Shown here one piece after another: positions 1 through 9,430 of a stretch of DNA of 64,000 nucleotides. A model generated the notes under the pieces. That model was given only the letters and a program-made list of their open reading frames with translations. It made no database searches and was not told where the DNA came from. A program made the translations under genes and the position numbers. The stretch comes from Saprospirales bacterium (GTDB lineage Bacteria > Bacteroidota > Bacteroidia > Chitinophagales > Saprospiraceae): NCBI GenBank assembly GCA_016711045.1, contig JADJTT010000011.1, positions 225,679 to 289,678 on the forward strand, given 5' to 3'. Position 1 is the stretch's first letter, and each line of letters begins with the position of its first letter.

Positions 1-171
1 CTCCGTCAAAATACTGCCCGGCTCTTGCCCATCTTCGTAGGCGCTGTAGCACAAACCGTGCATGCCGTTTTCCAGCACCTGGCGGAACTGGTCATGAATT
101 TGCTCGGTTGTTTTACCTGCATAGTCTATACCCCGGAGGGCAAACTGTTTTTCTGGTCTATAGGAGGACAT
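1..171 (-). CDS. GH17-like glucanase, N-terminal part only (cut by window edge)
   Basis: Partial gene running off the left edge; 57 codons are visible from the ATG at 171. The start reads MSSYRPEKQFALRGIDYAG and continues with NGMHGLCYSAYEDGQEPGS, which resembles the opening of bacterial glycosyl hydrolase family 17-like proteins that act on beta-1,3-glucans. There is no signal peptide, so this protein is probably cytoplasmic, unlike the GH17 at 3.5-4.9 kb. It is the last visible gene of the leftward glucan locus. The family call rests on the recognisable N-terminal motif alone because the catalytic glutamates lie outside the window. Confidence 0.6.
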   Translation of the reverse strand, partial: MSSYRPEKQFALRGIDYAGKTTEQIHDQFRQVLENGMHGLCYSAYEDGQEPGSILTE

Positions 172-242
172 AGTTGAATAGTTTTAATGTTACTGATAGG
201 ATAGTCAATTTGCCAAAAAGACCACTCACTTTCGAGCCCTTT

Positions 243-485
243 CTCCGGCTAATTTTGTAGGGGGGAGAGGAAAAAAGTTCCTGTCCACGGTATTTGCACG
301 TTCTTGTCCCCCGCTGGCGGGGGTAGGGGGTGGAATTTCCTTTCGGCACGTTTTTTTCTCCCTTTGGTCCGTTCCCCTTTGACTGTTTTTTTTTTGTTAC
401 TGTTGAACTCCACCATTATGCAAAGGAATGGAGAAAAGCTTAAAAATGAAGTAGTTCCACCCCCACCCCCCGCCAGCGGGGGACA
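243..485. repeat. Dispersed palindromic repeat, copy 1
   Basis: Left half at 243-337 has the outer end GCTAATTTTGTAGGGGGG, then GGAAAAAAGTTCCTG and the core CCCCCGCTGGCGGGGG. Right half at 446-485 has the inverted core CCCCCGCCAGCGGGGG. A spacer of about 110 bp, unlike those of other copies, lies between. Short ORFs across it are rich in Pro and Gly-Gly-Gly and are not real genes. Confidence 0.85.
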
Positions 486-520
486 AAAGCGTGCGAAAGT
501 GAGCGAAATGGAACCCATAG

Positions 521-1951
521 CTATAACTCCCCTCTTCGGCTTACCAATTCCGTTTTTATTTCCCGGGCCTTCTCTTCTGTCAGGTCATATTTCCACATCA
601 CCCAAATGGCCAATCCTGCGGTGATGGCCGGAATCGTGATATCTGCGATGCGCAATCTGATGATGGTATCAGCGGTTTGTTCCACCGCATTTTGGTCAAA
701 ACCTACCAATTTCAATACCAACCCACCTAAAACCAAGGCTAATGCCTGTCCTAATTTCACCATCCACCAATAGATCGCGCCAAATGTGCCTTCTTTTCGG
801 GGCATACCGTTTTCCAATTCATCCAGGTCGCATACATCGGCCGTCATACTCATCATCAGGGTAAACAAGCCACCAATACCAAAGGCCATTAATGGAAGCG
901 GCATAAAGATCAACCAGGGATTAGCCGGGTTAAATCCCCACCATTTAAGCGCATAGCCTATAATGGAAAGAGCCGTTGAAATAACAAATGCTCTTCGTTT
1001 TCCATATCTGTTCGAAAGCGCGGAAATAACGGGAATCACCATAAAGGCGGTTACAAATGCACTTACCGTAGAAAACCAGGCCGGCCAGTATCCGGCTAAC
1101 CCGTAGTCCCCTCTAAACATATAAAATACAATAATAAAATAACTAAACGAGGCCACCATTTGAAATCCGTTGAAAACCAGGAAAGTAGCGCCGCAGAGTC
1201 GCACGAAAGGCTTGTTCTTGAAAACCTGTACAATCCCTTTGAAAAGGTCTATCAAATTGGAGAACATCGTAGAAAAGGTGATTTCTTTTCTATTTTCCAT
1301 ATGGGATGCATCTAAACCTTTACAGAAAATAGCTGGCAATATCCCAAACGCCATACAGATCGCACCCACAATTATGGAAAGATTCCGAACTCCAATGGCT
1401 TGTGTTGCATAAATGTTTGGATTCGCAATAATTACCCAAAACCAGGGAACGATCATCCAGGCGAATTGTCCCACCGTTTGCGAAAATGCCATCAAACGTG
1501 TACGTTCATTATAATCGGAGGTCATTTCATAGCCCAAAGCGATCAACGGGGTGGAGAAGATGGTGTTACCAATTAAATATACCAACGAAAAAATGAGGAA
1601 ATACCAGAAATTGTAGTTCACCGAATTCTCCGGGCTGAGCTGCCATAAGACCGCAAATAATATGCCACTAAGGATAGCGCCCACAAAAATATAGGGCCGT
1701 CTACGTCCAAATCTCGATTTGGTGTTGTCTGAAATAAACCCCATAATGGGGTCCGTGATGGCATCAAATATTCTCGGCAAGCCACCTAATAAACCCGCTA
1801 AAAAGGGGTCCATACCAAAGGCCGTAAGCAAAAAGAACATAAAAATTCCCAGCGAACCTGGCAATAAGTTATTGACCAGGTGTCCGGCGCCAAAGGCGGC
1901 CTTTTCAAGAAAGGGGACTCTGTCTTTCTCAGCGGTTTTGTATTTACTCAT
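521..1951 (-). CDS. GPH-family (MelB-like) sugar:cation symporter
   Basis: Protein of 476 aa with about 12 hydrophobic segments. The N-terminal stretch (EKAAFGAGHLVNNLLPG, then DAITDPIMGFISDNTKSRFG followed by RRRPYI) is the hallmark of the glycoside-pentoside-hexuronide:cation symporter family within the MFS. By family it imports a sugar or short oligosaccharide with a cation across the inner membrane. Position downstream of glucan hydrolases and a cytoplasmic phosphorylase suggests uptake of gluco-oligosaccharides or glucose; the substrate is inference. A hairpin lies between it and the upstream GH30 gene. The start at 1951 gives the normal family N-terminus. Confidence 0.88.
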   Translation of the reverse strand: MSKYKTAEKDRVPFLEKAAFGAGHLVNNLLPGSLGIFMFFLLTAFGMDPFLAGLLGGLPRIFDAITDPIMGFISDNTKSRFGRRRPYIFVGAILSGILFAVLWQLSPENSVNYNFWYFLIFSLVYLIGNTIFSTPLIALGYEMTSDYNERTRLMAFSQTVGQFAWMIVPWFWVIIANPNIYATQAIGVRNLSIIVGAICMAFGILPAIFCKGLDASHMENRKEITFSTMFSNLIDLFKGIVQVFKNKPFVRLCGATFLVFNGFQMVASFSYFIIVFYMFRGDYGLAGYWPAWFSTVSAFVTAFMVIPVISALSNRYGKRRAFVISTALSIIGYALKWWGFNPANPWLIFMPLPLMAFGIGGLFTLMMSMTADVCDLDELENGMPRKEGTFGAIYWWMVKLGQALALVLGGLVLKLVGFDQNAVEQTADTIIRLRIADITIPAITAGLAIWVMWKYDLTEEKAREIKTELVSRRGEL

Positions 1952-2001
1952 AATGCCTCATTTAGTAGGTTTTATTGATCAGGATGCATGAATTATAAAT
2001 T

Positions 2002-2040
2002 AAAAATGAGTTGACGGCCGGCGGCCGTCAACTCATTTTT
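2002..2040. terminator. Perfect hairpin between GH30 and symporter genes
   Basis: Arms 2002-2020 and 2022-2040 are exact reverse complements (19 bp, GC-rich centre, A/T-rich outer ends). It begins at the stop codon of the GH30 gene and on the minus strand ends in a T-run, so it looks like an intrinsic terminator or processing/attenuation hairpin. Confidence 0.75.
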
Positions 2041-3517
2041 AATTCCGTATTACAATGGTCTGTATCGCTTGTGCATTGATTGTTATCTCCGTGGATCTTT
2101 CCCCCAGCGAAAGGGTGAAATGCTTCGCACTTTCCCCTTGATTAAAAATGACCGCCGCAATGGATCCGTCCGGATTCTGAGCGGCTGTGACCATAAGGGA
2201 ATCGTCCGCGTTCTCAAATCCTATTCTTACTGCTCCGGGTCTGATGTATTTGCTAAAATGAGCCATTGCATAATAGATCGGGGTAATGTACACCTCATCT
2301 TTATCCGGGTCTACAATGACGGGCGCCAAACACCAGTTTTTAAACCAATTGGGGCCGCCCTGGGTATCCAAGACCATATTCCAATCGATCCAGCCATCTA
2401 CCCAGTTGTTGAGGCAACCAATGATATCTCTTGCATACCGGTTTACGGGGGCATATTTGGGGTGCAGCGCTTTTTGATCTTCCGGCGCCCAGTCCCACCC
2501 CCAATCCGTGGCTTCTTTGGACCAGTACCACTGATCATCTTGCCATTTGGGCACTTCAGAATCTCCACAGGCTTCCGATTGAATCAGGTGTTTATCGGGC
2601 GCGGCTTCGTGCGCAAACTGGAGCGATTCGGGAAACCAGTCATAGGTACTTGCATACCAATGCACCGCTATCCCATCAAAGTATTTGGCCGAGGCTTCAT
2701 CCCTGTACATCACTTTTGCCCATTCTATTAATTCTTCCCCCCGGTTCTGATCATAGCCCAGAATTTTCACCTGGTGTCCATCCGACTCGAGTTTAGGCCC
2801 CAGAAAATTTTGCACAAATGCGGTCATCTCCTCCGGGGTATAATGCATGCTCTCCCAATTATGGTTGTTGCCCAGCGGCTCGTTTTCTACGGTAACCCCC
2901 CAAATGTCAATCCCCTCCGCTTTATAGGCATCTATGTATTTGGAAAAGAACAAGGCCCAGGTATCATAATATTCAGGCAATAATTTACCGCCGCGCCAAT
3001 CCTTGTTATCTTTCATCCAGGGCGGGGCCGTCCAGGGAGAGGAGAGGATCTTGAATCCGTCTTTGGATATAGCCATGGCCTCCTTGATCATCGGGATGAT
3101 GTCATCGCGATCTTCGTCTATGGAAAAGTTTGTTAGTTCCATATCCCCTTCCACCGGCGCATAGGAATAGTTACTCAAAGAAAAATCACAGGAGTTCATG
3201 TGGGTACGGGTGAGCGAGTATTTCGCTCCGGTTTCTCCGAAATACGCCTCCAAGATCTTATCGCGGTTTTCTTTGCTCAATCTGTTCAGCAGAGAGGCCG
3301 AGGCTTCGGTAAAGGACCCTCCAAACCCGGTGATGGTTTGGAATTTTTCATCGGGCAATAATTTTATATCGGTGGATTTATCTCCGGCTGAAAATTCCGT
3401 CAACTTTTCAAGCTTATTCCCGTTTGCAGAAGTTTCATAAACCTCCACTTCCAATTTATTTTCCATCATACACGCACTGAGAAGAAAGACAAATGACACA
3501 ATTAAACAATATCTCAT
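2039..3517 (-). CDS. GH30 beta-glucosidase/endo-1,6-glucanase-like lipoprotein
   Basis: Glycoside hydrolase of about 492 aa. I chose the ATG at 3517 because AAAGGAGC precedes it by 5 nt; a Met six codons upstream overlaps that site. A lipoprotein signal ends in LLSAC (Cys16). GH30 features: the EKFQTITGFGGSFTEAS opening near 57-73, PPWMK near 165, acid/base Glu213 in VENEP, and nucleophile Glu315 in LIQSEACGD. Characterised bacterial GH30 members of this type cleave beta-1,6-glucan or beta-glucosyl linkages, so removal of beta-1,6 side chains from laminarin is a reasonable inferred role. The lipobox places it on a membrane surface. It sits between GH17 and the symporter in the leftward locus. 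Confidence 0.9.
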   Translation of the reverse strand: MRYCLIVSFVFLLSACMMENKLEVEVYETSANGNKLEKLTEFSAGDKSTDIKLLPDEKFQTITGFGGSFTEASASLLNRLSKENRDKILEAYFGETGAKYSLTRTHMNSCDFSLSNYSYAPVEGDMELTNFSIDEDRDDIIPMIKEAMAISKDGFKILSSPWTAPPWMKDNKDWRGGKLLPEYYDTWALFFSKYIDAYKAEGIDIWGVTVENEPLGNNHNWESMHYTPEEMTAFVQNFLGPKLESDGHQVKILGYDQNRGEELIEWAKVMYRDEASAKYFDGIAVHWYASTYDWFPESLQFAHEAAPDKHLIQSEACGDSEVPKWQDDQWYWSKEATDWGWDWAPEDQKALHPKYAPVNRYARDIIGCLNNWVDGWIDWNMVLDTQGGPNWFKNWCLAPVIVDPDKDEVYITPIYYAMAHFSKYIRPGAVRIGFENADDSLMVTAAQNPDGSIAAVIFNQGESAKHFTLSLGERSTEITINAQAIQTIVIRN

Positions 3518-3544
3518 AATCAGCTCCTTTTGCAATAATTAATT

Positions 3545-4855
3545 TCAATGATTCACCGCCATTCCTTTGTTTGCGGGAGGCGCCAGGACTTCCTTAAGCA
3601 GTGCTTCTTTATTTCCGCCATAGGTCTTTGAAATGGGATTTCCGTCCCTCGACAACCCCTCAAAAACACCTCGATCGACCAATTCCCACAACGCGTATTT
3701 AGCTTGCCCGTCAAGGGTGAAGAGGCCAAAGTGGTTTTCTGAACCACCCGGATTATGGGCATCTTTCCAGATCTCATCAAATGCTTCAAAATAAAAGCAA
3801 GCTATTCCCTTTCCGTTGGTCCATTCCCGGATATGCCGATAAAAAATGGCCTCCTTGTATTCATCGGTCGCTTTTGAACCTTTGGGTCCGTAGTAGCCGT
3901 TTGATGAACTTGCCCATCCGGTTTCCCCAATATGAAGAGGCTTGTCAATGCCTAAACTGTGCATGTAATCAGCTACATTTTGATATTGCGAAATGGCATA
4001 CGCTTTGGCGCGTTGCATGGACGCATCAATCTTTTCCAGATCAGACAACCCTTCTTCCTCTTCCAAAAAACCCCAAAACACCGGATTGTAATGGGTGTCG
4101 TGCATGGGGTACGTATGAAGCGAGATATAGTCTACCGCCTTCATCAATTTCACCAGATCTTCGGTGTGGTATTCCGCATCGCCCCCACCCCAGGAAGCAA
4201 AATTATCCGAACTCGTCACCCACAGATCTTTGGGCAGCTTTCCGGCGGCCTTTAACTCCTGCAGGTGATTCACCCATTTCAGGATCACCCAGGGTTGTAC
4301 GAAATAGCTGGCAGCCCACTTGACCATCGCTTCATTCCCCACCGCAATGATCTTCACGATATCGGGGTATTGATTGGCCAGATCTACCGCTCGTTGAATT
4401 TCGGCCGCATTGGCTTCCGCGTCTTCGTTGTCGTGATTGGGATGAGCGGTCCAGGCGTTTTCGCAATCGATCCAGGCGCCCAGCATCACATACATCTCAA
4501 AATCAGGGTCTTCCTTTTTCAATTGATGAATAGCCTCCACTACATTAGAGGCATGTTTCAGTTTGGTATTGTAGGTTCGCAATATCCTGACATTCATGGC
4601 GGCGAGGATCTTCATATCCTCTTTCAATTGCGCTACGGTGGGCTGTATGTCCCGGGTTGTATCCCGGTACCCACCATAGGATATGGCCAGATACGCTGGA
4701 TCGCCTAAAATATCTTTAGCAGTCAATTCTTTTTTCATTTGTGGGTGACTTTCTTCTTTTTCCGACGATGTATTACTGAATGAAAAAAACAGAGATAAAA
4801 TGACTAAAACAATCATTCCCGTTAATGTCGACTTCAAACTATTTTCTCTATTCAT
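3545..4855 (-). CDS. GH17 glucan hydrolase, secreted
   Basis: Protein of 436 aa from the ATG at 4855. An upstream in-frame Met would have to be translated through the hairpin at 4892-4929 and is rejected. An N-terminal hydrophobic segment (residues about 11-26) is a signal peptide or anchor. GH17 features: acid/base Glu175 in AVGNEAMVKWA, a DYISLHTYP motif near 242-250, and nucleophile Glu311 in HIGETGWASS. GH17 enzymes act on beta-1,3-glucans, either endo or transglycosylating. It lies 27 bp upstream of the GH30 gene, in the same direction. The exact activity cannot be read from sequence. Confidence 0.9.
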   Translation of the reverse strand: MNRENSLKSTLTGMIVLVILSLFFSFSNTSSEKEESHPQMKKELTAKDILGDPAYLAISYGGYRDTTRDIQPTVAQLKEDMKILAAMNVRILRTYNTKLKHASNVVEAIHQLKKEDPDFEMYVMLGAWIDCENAWTAHPNHDNEDAEANAAEIQRAVDLANQYPDIVKIIAVGNEAMVKWAASYFVQPWVILKWVNHLQELKAAGKLPKDLWVTSSDNFASWGGGDAEYHTEDLVKLMKAVDYISLHTYPMHDTHYNPVFWGFLEEEEGLSDLEKIDASMQRAKAYAISQYQNVADYMHSLGIDKPLHIGETGWASSSNGYYGPKGSKATDEYKEAIFYRHIREWTNGKGIACFYFEAFDEIWKDAHNPGGSENHFGLFTLDGQAKYALWELVDRGVFEGLSRDGNPISKTYGGNKEALLKEVLAPPANKGMAVNH

Positions 4856-4891
4856 AATAAATGTCTTTCTCTTCCATCTATATTTAGCGTA

Positions 4892-4929
4892 CAGGTAATT
4901 TGACGGCCGGCCAGCCGTCAAATTACCTG
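4892..4929. terminator. Hairpin between phosphorylase and GH17 genes
   Basis: Perfect 16-bp arms (4892-4907 and 4914-4929) with a 6-nt loop. It lies 16 bp after the stop of the 1147-aa gene and upstream of the GH17 start. Same design as the other spacer hairpins of this locus but a different arm sequence. Confidence 0.75.
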
Positions 4930-4945
4930 GGACAAGGTGTTGAGT

Positions 4946-7900
4946 CTATCTCAATGCCGCTTCTTTAATGTGTACAATAAGCTGAACGACCTCCCCTGTT
5001 CTTTCAAAAATCTTTTTACTTGTCATGGTGTCCAGGCTCCATGTTTCAAACTTCGATGAAGCATTGTTTTGGTATTTAACTTCCAAGCCGGGCGTATCCG
5101 CAAGCTTGTATACTACCGGCACCTGGCAATACGTAAAACAGAGTGACCCGGCTTCCAGCTGAAGTTGTTGGGACGCCTGGTGCACATCTATGTATTTGAA
5201 AACCCTGGGTTGGAGCAGGAACTCCTCTCTTCTCAATAAGCACGGATTGAAATAGAGCTTGCCATCCCGGACAAAAACGCCCAATTCTCCAAACCTGCAC
5301 AAGATATCTTCCTTCACCTGGCCGGTCATACCGGGTTGCTGCGCCCCCTTTCCTGCAGGCGTATGGGAATAGGGATCTGTTGAAAAAGCCCCATACAGGG
5401 ATGGCGGCTTGTGCACGCCTATGCCTTCATTGATCTCATAGTAGTGCTCCAGCAATCTGCCGATGACCTTTTCACTTGCTTGCTCTTCTATGGCTTTGAG
5501 GCAACACTCCTGCACAGCCAGTTGCAATTTGGAGACCATGTGCCAATAAATAGATCCCAGCCCCTCATAGCCGAAAAAGGTGCCCGACCTTCCCGTAAAC
5601 GCTTTGTGGTTGAATACTTTTTCAAAAATCTGAAGGATCAATTTTTTATCCTTTTCCACAAGCGGCCCGAAGCTTGTTTGGGCAAGCAACGCTAATGCGG
5701 CCCGGACATCATTGGCATTTTTGAAATTGCCGTTAAAATGATGTACGCCATGAATATCTTTCTCGATTAATTGCACATTGCCCCGGCGCACCAATTCGGT
5801 GAGCAGGGCGGATCCCTCCACGGCTTCTTTCGGTATGGTATTTTTTTGGGTAAAGCGGGGTAAATCCTTGTTTGGATAAAGGATATAACTGTATTGATCT
5901 TCCCGGAACAGGCTGCTTCTTTTTAACCCATCCAAAAGGTCCAATGCTTCCCGGGAAGACAAGTACCCCGAACTCAATACCGCCACCTGGCCCTCCAACA
6001 TTTCACTCAGGTAGGAGATCGAAATTTCATCCTCATTCTCTACTGTCATCAAGTTGTAGGCATGATACAGATCATCCTCCCTTTTATTGGCATGGATCGA
6101 ATTTTCGAGATATTGAAGGCTCAGGGTCACAAAATTCGCCAAATCCTTTAATGAAACCGTCCGCTTTTTGCCCGAGAATGCGCGTTCGTAAACTTGCAGC
6201 CTGTAGGCGCTGCCTGCCTGGCCTACCCCGTCTAAAATGCGCTTGCGGTCCTTATCGGTGATCTTGCCGGCCAACAGCGGCAGGTATTGCTCAAAAGTCC
6301 CGACCACCCGATCAAAAAAGTCCACTAATTCAGTGGAAACGTGTACTTCCTCGACGTTGGAGGCGACCACTATTTTTTCCAAAAATTTCAGAAACCGCCT
6401 TAAATAATACAGGGTAACCATGGAAACCCCATTCCCGACCAATGCATTATTGGCGTCATTCCATTCAGGACGCTGGGTATTCATCCAGATGCCGCCTTCC
6501 GGAATAAAATTGGACAGCTTAGCCAACACGGTGGCCAATATTTTTTCAATAAAGTTGGTGGTATAGATCGTCCCGCCGGAATCGCGAAGCAAGGCCGCAT
6601 CGGCCCCGACTGCTTCCCTTTCCAGGCGTATTTTGCGATCCAATTCCTCATCGAACTCAATGGTATCTTTCGGATTGTGCAGGATGTCTTCATAGCGCTT
6701 AATTCGATAAGGCACCATGGCATACACAAAGAGTTCCTGGTCAAAATAGCTCTCCAATTGACCCGGGGAGTGATTTTCCATGAACTCTAAAAACTTCAAT
6801 AGATAAATGATCTGGTGATCGCCCCAGTACCCGATATACGACCAGGGGTTGTCGGGTTCGATGGTTTCCCAGTCAAATCCATCCTTTGTTATTCTATATG
6901 GGTTGTATCCATCGAAGGTAGTCGCATTCAAAAATTTATGGATCATACTCTCGATGAACTCGGGGAAGGAATGCGCCAGTGCTTCCCAGTTTTGAAAGAT
7001 GTCTCTCCAATTCCCTTCATAGTCGAGAATTTTTGACCCATCTAATTCACTGCGTGTATTAATGGAAAATTTATTCCAGGGCCTGCTGGGATCCCCATGC
7101 CTTCTGCTGAACTTGAGCGGCATATATTCGATACACAACCTCCTGAGATCCTTATCCTCCGTCTGATAAGCGATTTCCTGGAGCCTCGAAAGCGAAAACA
7201 CCTCGGGAAGGGATTTCAGGATCGGCCCGGAAGTTTTAAAAACTTTTTTATTGGCGGTGGAAAGGTAGTTGAGGAGATCCCACTTTTCGATTTGGTAGTT
7301 GTGATCAAAGATCCCGCCCCGCATGATATTGAACAAGGTGTTCGAGAAGTGCCTCGTGTCTCTTAACTCATCGGAAGTGAGCTGCAATCCATCGGAAGCC
7401 GCATTTAATTGAATTAAGCGTTGAGTACCTAATTCTATATCTTGCTGTACAAGCTGTGCTAATTGTTTTTCAGATTTTATCGATTCTGAAATCTCCGCTA
7501 CTGCCGAATGATTTTTGTTTACATCCGCCACAATCATCCATTCTTTTTCCGAATTGGGTGGCAATAACACATCGGCAAGGGTAAAATAGGCCCCTTTTTC
7601 CGCCTTGACATCTACTTCTTCCCGGACGGGCATTCCTTTTCTAAAATGCTGAAGCTGCAAGGAGGAAAGGAGGTATTTAGGATTCTCCAGGCCCAGCGAC
7701 CATACGATGTTGGCCTTTAACGCCTCGCTCGGTTCCGCTTTGTCCACAATAATGGCACTCAGCGAATAGATGCCTAAACCCACCGCCTTTTCAAGCTCAC
7801 TCCGCTTGTAGGCATCCACCAGATTACTTGTGGAATTTTGCAGATCGCCAGGCACCCCATAAGGCAAAATATTCTGGATGCCGTCTAATACAGCGATGCG

Positions 7901-8389
7901 GACTTCCTCCCCGGAATTATTTATTAAGGTGGACTTTTTGACAAACCCAAAAATAGTACTTGAATTCCATTGATACCTGAAGGTCAATTTCAGGTCGTGG
8001 TTCTCTTCTTCAAAAAGGATTTTATTTCCATATACACTCTTGTACAGGTTTCGGGTGATCTTATACATCCCCTCGAACCTGTAGGAAAAGGGTTCCCAAA
8101 TATGGGATTTTCCCTCCTTCTGCACATGGAATATGGATTTGCTTCCCGTGATCTCAGCCGATTCGGTGATCTTATCATCTGTGTAATAGGGAAACAAGGC
8201 ATAATCCGCATTTTTCCGGCCGGCTGTCAATCCTCCATTACTGGAAATGAACATCCAGTGGTTGGAATCACTGAGTATGCTCATAAAAAAGGGCCGCAAT
8301 GCATCGCTATTCGAAATCTTGAAATAATGATCGTCCCCTATTTGAATAGGACTGACTGCTGTGTGGTTGGTTGATCTCAAGTCTTCCAT
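4946..8389 (-). CDS. Putative beta-1,3-glucan phosphorylase, GH149/GH94-like
   Basis: Very large soluble protein (1147 aa) without signal peptide. It resembles the inverting disaccharide/oligosaccharide phosphorylases: a beta-rich N-terminal region, an (alpha/alpha)6-type middle, and an EWNDANNAL motif whose Asp645 matches the catalytic Asp of the GH94 DWND motif. GH149 beta-1,3-oligoglucan phosphorylases are around this length and are known to occur beside GH16/GH17/GH30 genes, which is the context here. Expected reaction: phosphorolysis of beta-1,3-gluco-oligosaccharides to glucose-1-phosphate in the cytoplasm. GH161 or an uncharacterised GH94 relative are alternatives. An AGGA-type ribosome site (CAGGA) lies directly before the ATG at 8389. 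The gene is intact over 3.4 kb. Confidence 0.72.
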   Translation of the reverse strand: MEDLRSTNHTAVSPIQIGDDHYFKISNSDALRPFFMSILSDSNHWMFISSNGGLTAGRKNADYALFPYYTDDKITESAEITGSKSIFHVQKEGKSHIWEPFSYRFEGMYKITRNLYKSVYGNKILFEEENHDLKLTFRYQWNSSTIFGFVKKSTLINNSGEEVRIAVLDGIQNILPYGVPGDLQNSTSNLVDAYKRSELEKAVGLGIYSLSAIIVDKAEPSEALKANIVWSLGLENPKYLLSSLQLQHFRKGMPVREEVDVKAEKGAYFTLADVLLPPNSEKEWMIVADVNKNHSAVAEISESIKSEKQLAQLVQQDIELGTQRLIQLNAASDGLQLTSDELRDTRHFSNTLFNIMRGGIFDHNYQIEKWDLLNYLSTANKKVFKTSGPILKSLPEVFSLSRLQEIAYQTEDKDLRRLCIEYMPLKFSRRHGDPSRPWNKFSINTRSELDGSKILDYEGNWRDIFQNWEALAHSFPEFIESMIHKFLNATTFDGYNPYRITKDGFDWETIEPDNPWSYIGYWGDHQIIYLLKFLEFMENHSPGQLESYFDQELFVYAMVPYRIKRYEDILHNPKDTIEFDEELDRKIRLEREAVGADAALLRDSGGTIYTTNFIEKILATVLAKLSNFIPEGGIWMNTQRPEWNDANNALVGNGVSMVTLYYLRRFLKFLEKIVVASNVEEVHVSTELVDFFDRVVGTFEQYLPLLAGKITDKDRKRILDGVGQAGSAYRLQVYERAFSGKKRTVSLKDLANFVTLSLQYLENSIHANKREDDLYHAYNLMTVENEDEISISYLSEMLEGQVAVLSSGYLSSREALDLLDGLKRSSLFREDQYSYILYPNKDLPRFTQKNTIPKEAVEGSALLTELVRRGNVQLIEKDIHGVHHFNGNFKNANDVRAALALLAQTSFGPLVEKDKKLILQIFEKVFNHKAFTGRSGTFFGYEGLGSIYWHMVSKLQLAVQECCLKAIEEQASEKVIGRLLEHYYEINEGIGVHKPPSLYGAFSTDPYSHTPAGKGAQQPGMTGQVKEDILCRFGELGVFVRDGKLYFNPCLLRREEFLLQPRVFKYIDVHQASQQLQLEAGSLCFTYCQVPVVYKLADTPGLEVKYQNNASSKFETWSLDTMTSKKIFERTGEVVQLIVHIKEAALR

Positions 8390-8460
8390 TCCTGTATGTG
8401 GTTAAGAGAAAAGGTGGAACGAATACCGTTTCACGTGGTCAAAACAGCGCTAAAGATAAA

Positions 8461-8502
8461 TTTTTAAACGATCCGCACCCTCGGATGCGGACCGTTTAAA
8501 AA
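8461..8502. terminator. Hairpin between GH16 and phosphorylase genes
   Basis: Arms 8461-8477 and 8486-8502 pair over 17 bp with one G-T wobble and an 8-nt loop. The outer ends are A/T-rich, the stem core GC-rich. It lies 18 bp downstream of the GH16 stop. Confidence 0.7.
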
Positions 8503-8520
8503 CTAATTTTGTCACAGGTC

Positions 8521-9357
8521 TTAGTTCACTTCCTTGTATACTCTCACATAATCCACAAGCATGGCTTGAGGGAACAGCGTTTGACTGGTGGGGAACCCCA
8601 CAAAATTGCCGCCCACCGCCAAATTCATCAATAGGTGAAAGGGGTGATCAAATACCCATTCACCGGACACATCGTCGGGTGTAATTCGTTGATATACCAC
8701 ATCATCAACGAAGTAATTGATGTAGCCTTCTGTCCATTCTACGGCAAAGACATGAAAATCCGTATCAAACCGGGCATTTTCAAACCCATAATTTTTGGTG
8801 ATAGATTTCTCCTTCGAATAGCCCGGTCCATGAAGCGAACCATCGACCACTGTGGGCTTATTTCCCCGATATTCTACGATGTCAATTTCCCCGCATTGCG
8901 GCCAATCTACGACATCTATGTTGGATCCCAGCATCCAGAAAGCAGGCCACAGACCCGGGCCCGTAGGCATCTTGATCCGCGCTTCAAAACGGCCGTAAGC
9001 CTGGTCGAATAATCCTTGTGTCTTTATTCTCGCAGAGGTAAATGACCGGCCCGAATAACTTTCACTTCGTGCGGTAATGGCCAGATTGCCTTGCCCATCG
9101 AGGGATGCATTCTCCCGACGATCCGTATAGAACTGCAGTTCCGCATTACCCCAGCCATCATTTCCGGGGCCAATCCCCAAATCATAAGTCCAGTTTGCCG
9201 GGTTCGGCAATTGACCGGCTGTCCCCTCAAACTCATCCGACCAAACCAGTTGCCAGTTGTGCTCCTCAATCGCATTATTGTCCAGGCAACTCCAAAATGT
9301 AAAAGGCAGGATCAGGAGCAGCAAACTTATCGTTAAAATTGAATTATTCCATTTCAT
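8521..9357 (-). CDS. GH16 endo-beta-1,3-glucanase (laminarinase) lipoprotein
   Basis: Protein of 278 aa from the ATG at 9357; the longer reading frame would pass through the hairpin at 9396-9430. The signal peptide ends in FTFWSC (Cys24), so it is a lipoprotein. The catalytic motif GEIDIVEY carries nucleophile Glu157, Asp159 and acid/base Glu162. Further GH16 landmarks are the WSDEFEG start (39-45), WPAFWMLG (137-144) and the DYVRVYKE end. The ExDxxE spacing including the extra residue is typical of the laminarinase branch. It should cut beta-1,3-glucan internally at the cell surface. It follows the binding lipoprotein gene in the same direction. Confidence 0.93.
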   Translation of the reverse strand: MKWNNSILTISLLLLILPFTFWSCLDNNAIEEHNWQLVWSDEFEGTAGQLPNPANWTYDLGIGPGNDGWGNAELQFYTDRRENASLDGQGNLAITARSESYSGRSFTSARIKTQGLFDQAYGRFEARIKMPTGPGLWPAFWMLGSNIDVVDWPQCGEIDIVEYRGNKPTVVDGSLHGPGYSKEKSITKNYGFENARFDTDFHVFAVEWTEGYINYFVDDVVYQRITPDDVSGEWVFDHPFHLLMNLAVGGNFVGFPTSQTLFPQAMLVDYVRVYKEVN

Positions 9358-9395
9358 GGTTAAGATAATTGATTCAGTTTCTTTAAAAATTAGCT

Positions 9396-9430
9396 TATAC
9401 ACACTGCGGCCGCCGGCCGCAGTGTGTATA
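9396..9430. terminator. Near-perfect hairpin between binding lipoprotein and GH16 genes
   Basis: Arms 9396-9412 and 9414-9430 are exact 17-bp reverse complements around a single base, GC-rich in the centre and A/T-rich outside. It starts 7 bp after the stop codon at 9437 (minus strand). Confidence 0.72.

Noticed and set aside
304..624. Reading frames across the palindromic repeats (also at 18.4, 19.5, 22.2, 54.5, 62.6 and 63.1 kb)
   Set aside because: They translate the repeat into PPPAG or PLAGGGG-like strings, appear on both strands and have no gene-like start.
2069..2731. Plus-strand 220-aa frame opposite the GH30 gene
   Set aside because: Lies fully inside a well-supported minus-strand gene and has no recognisable domain; it is a shadow frame.
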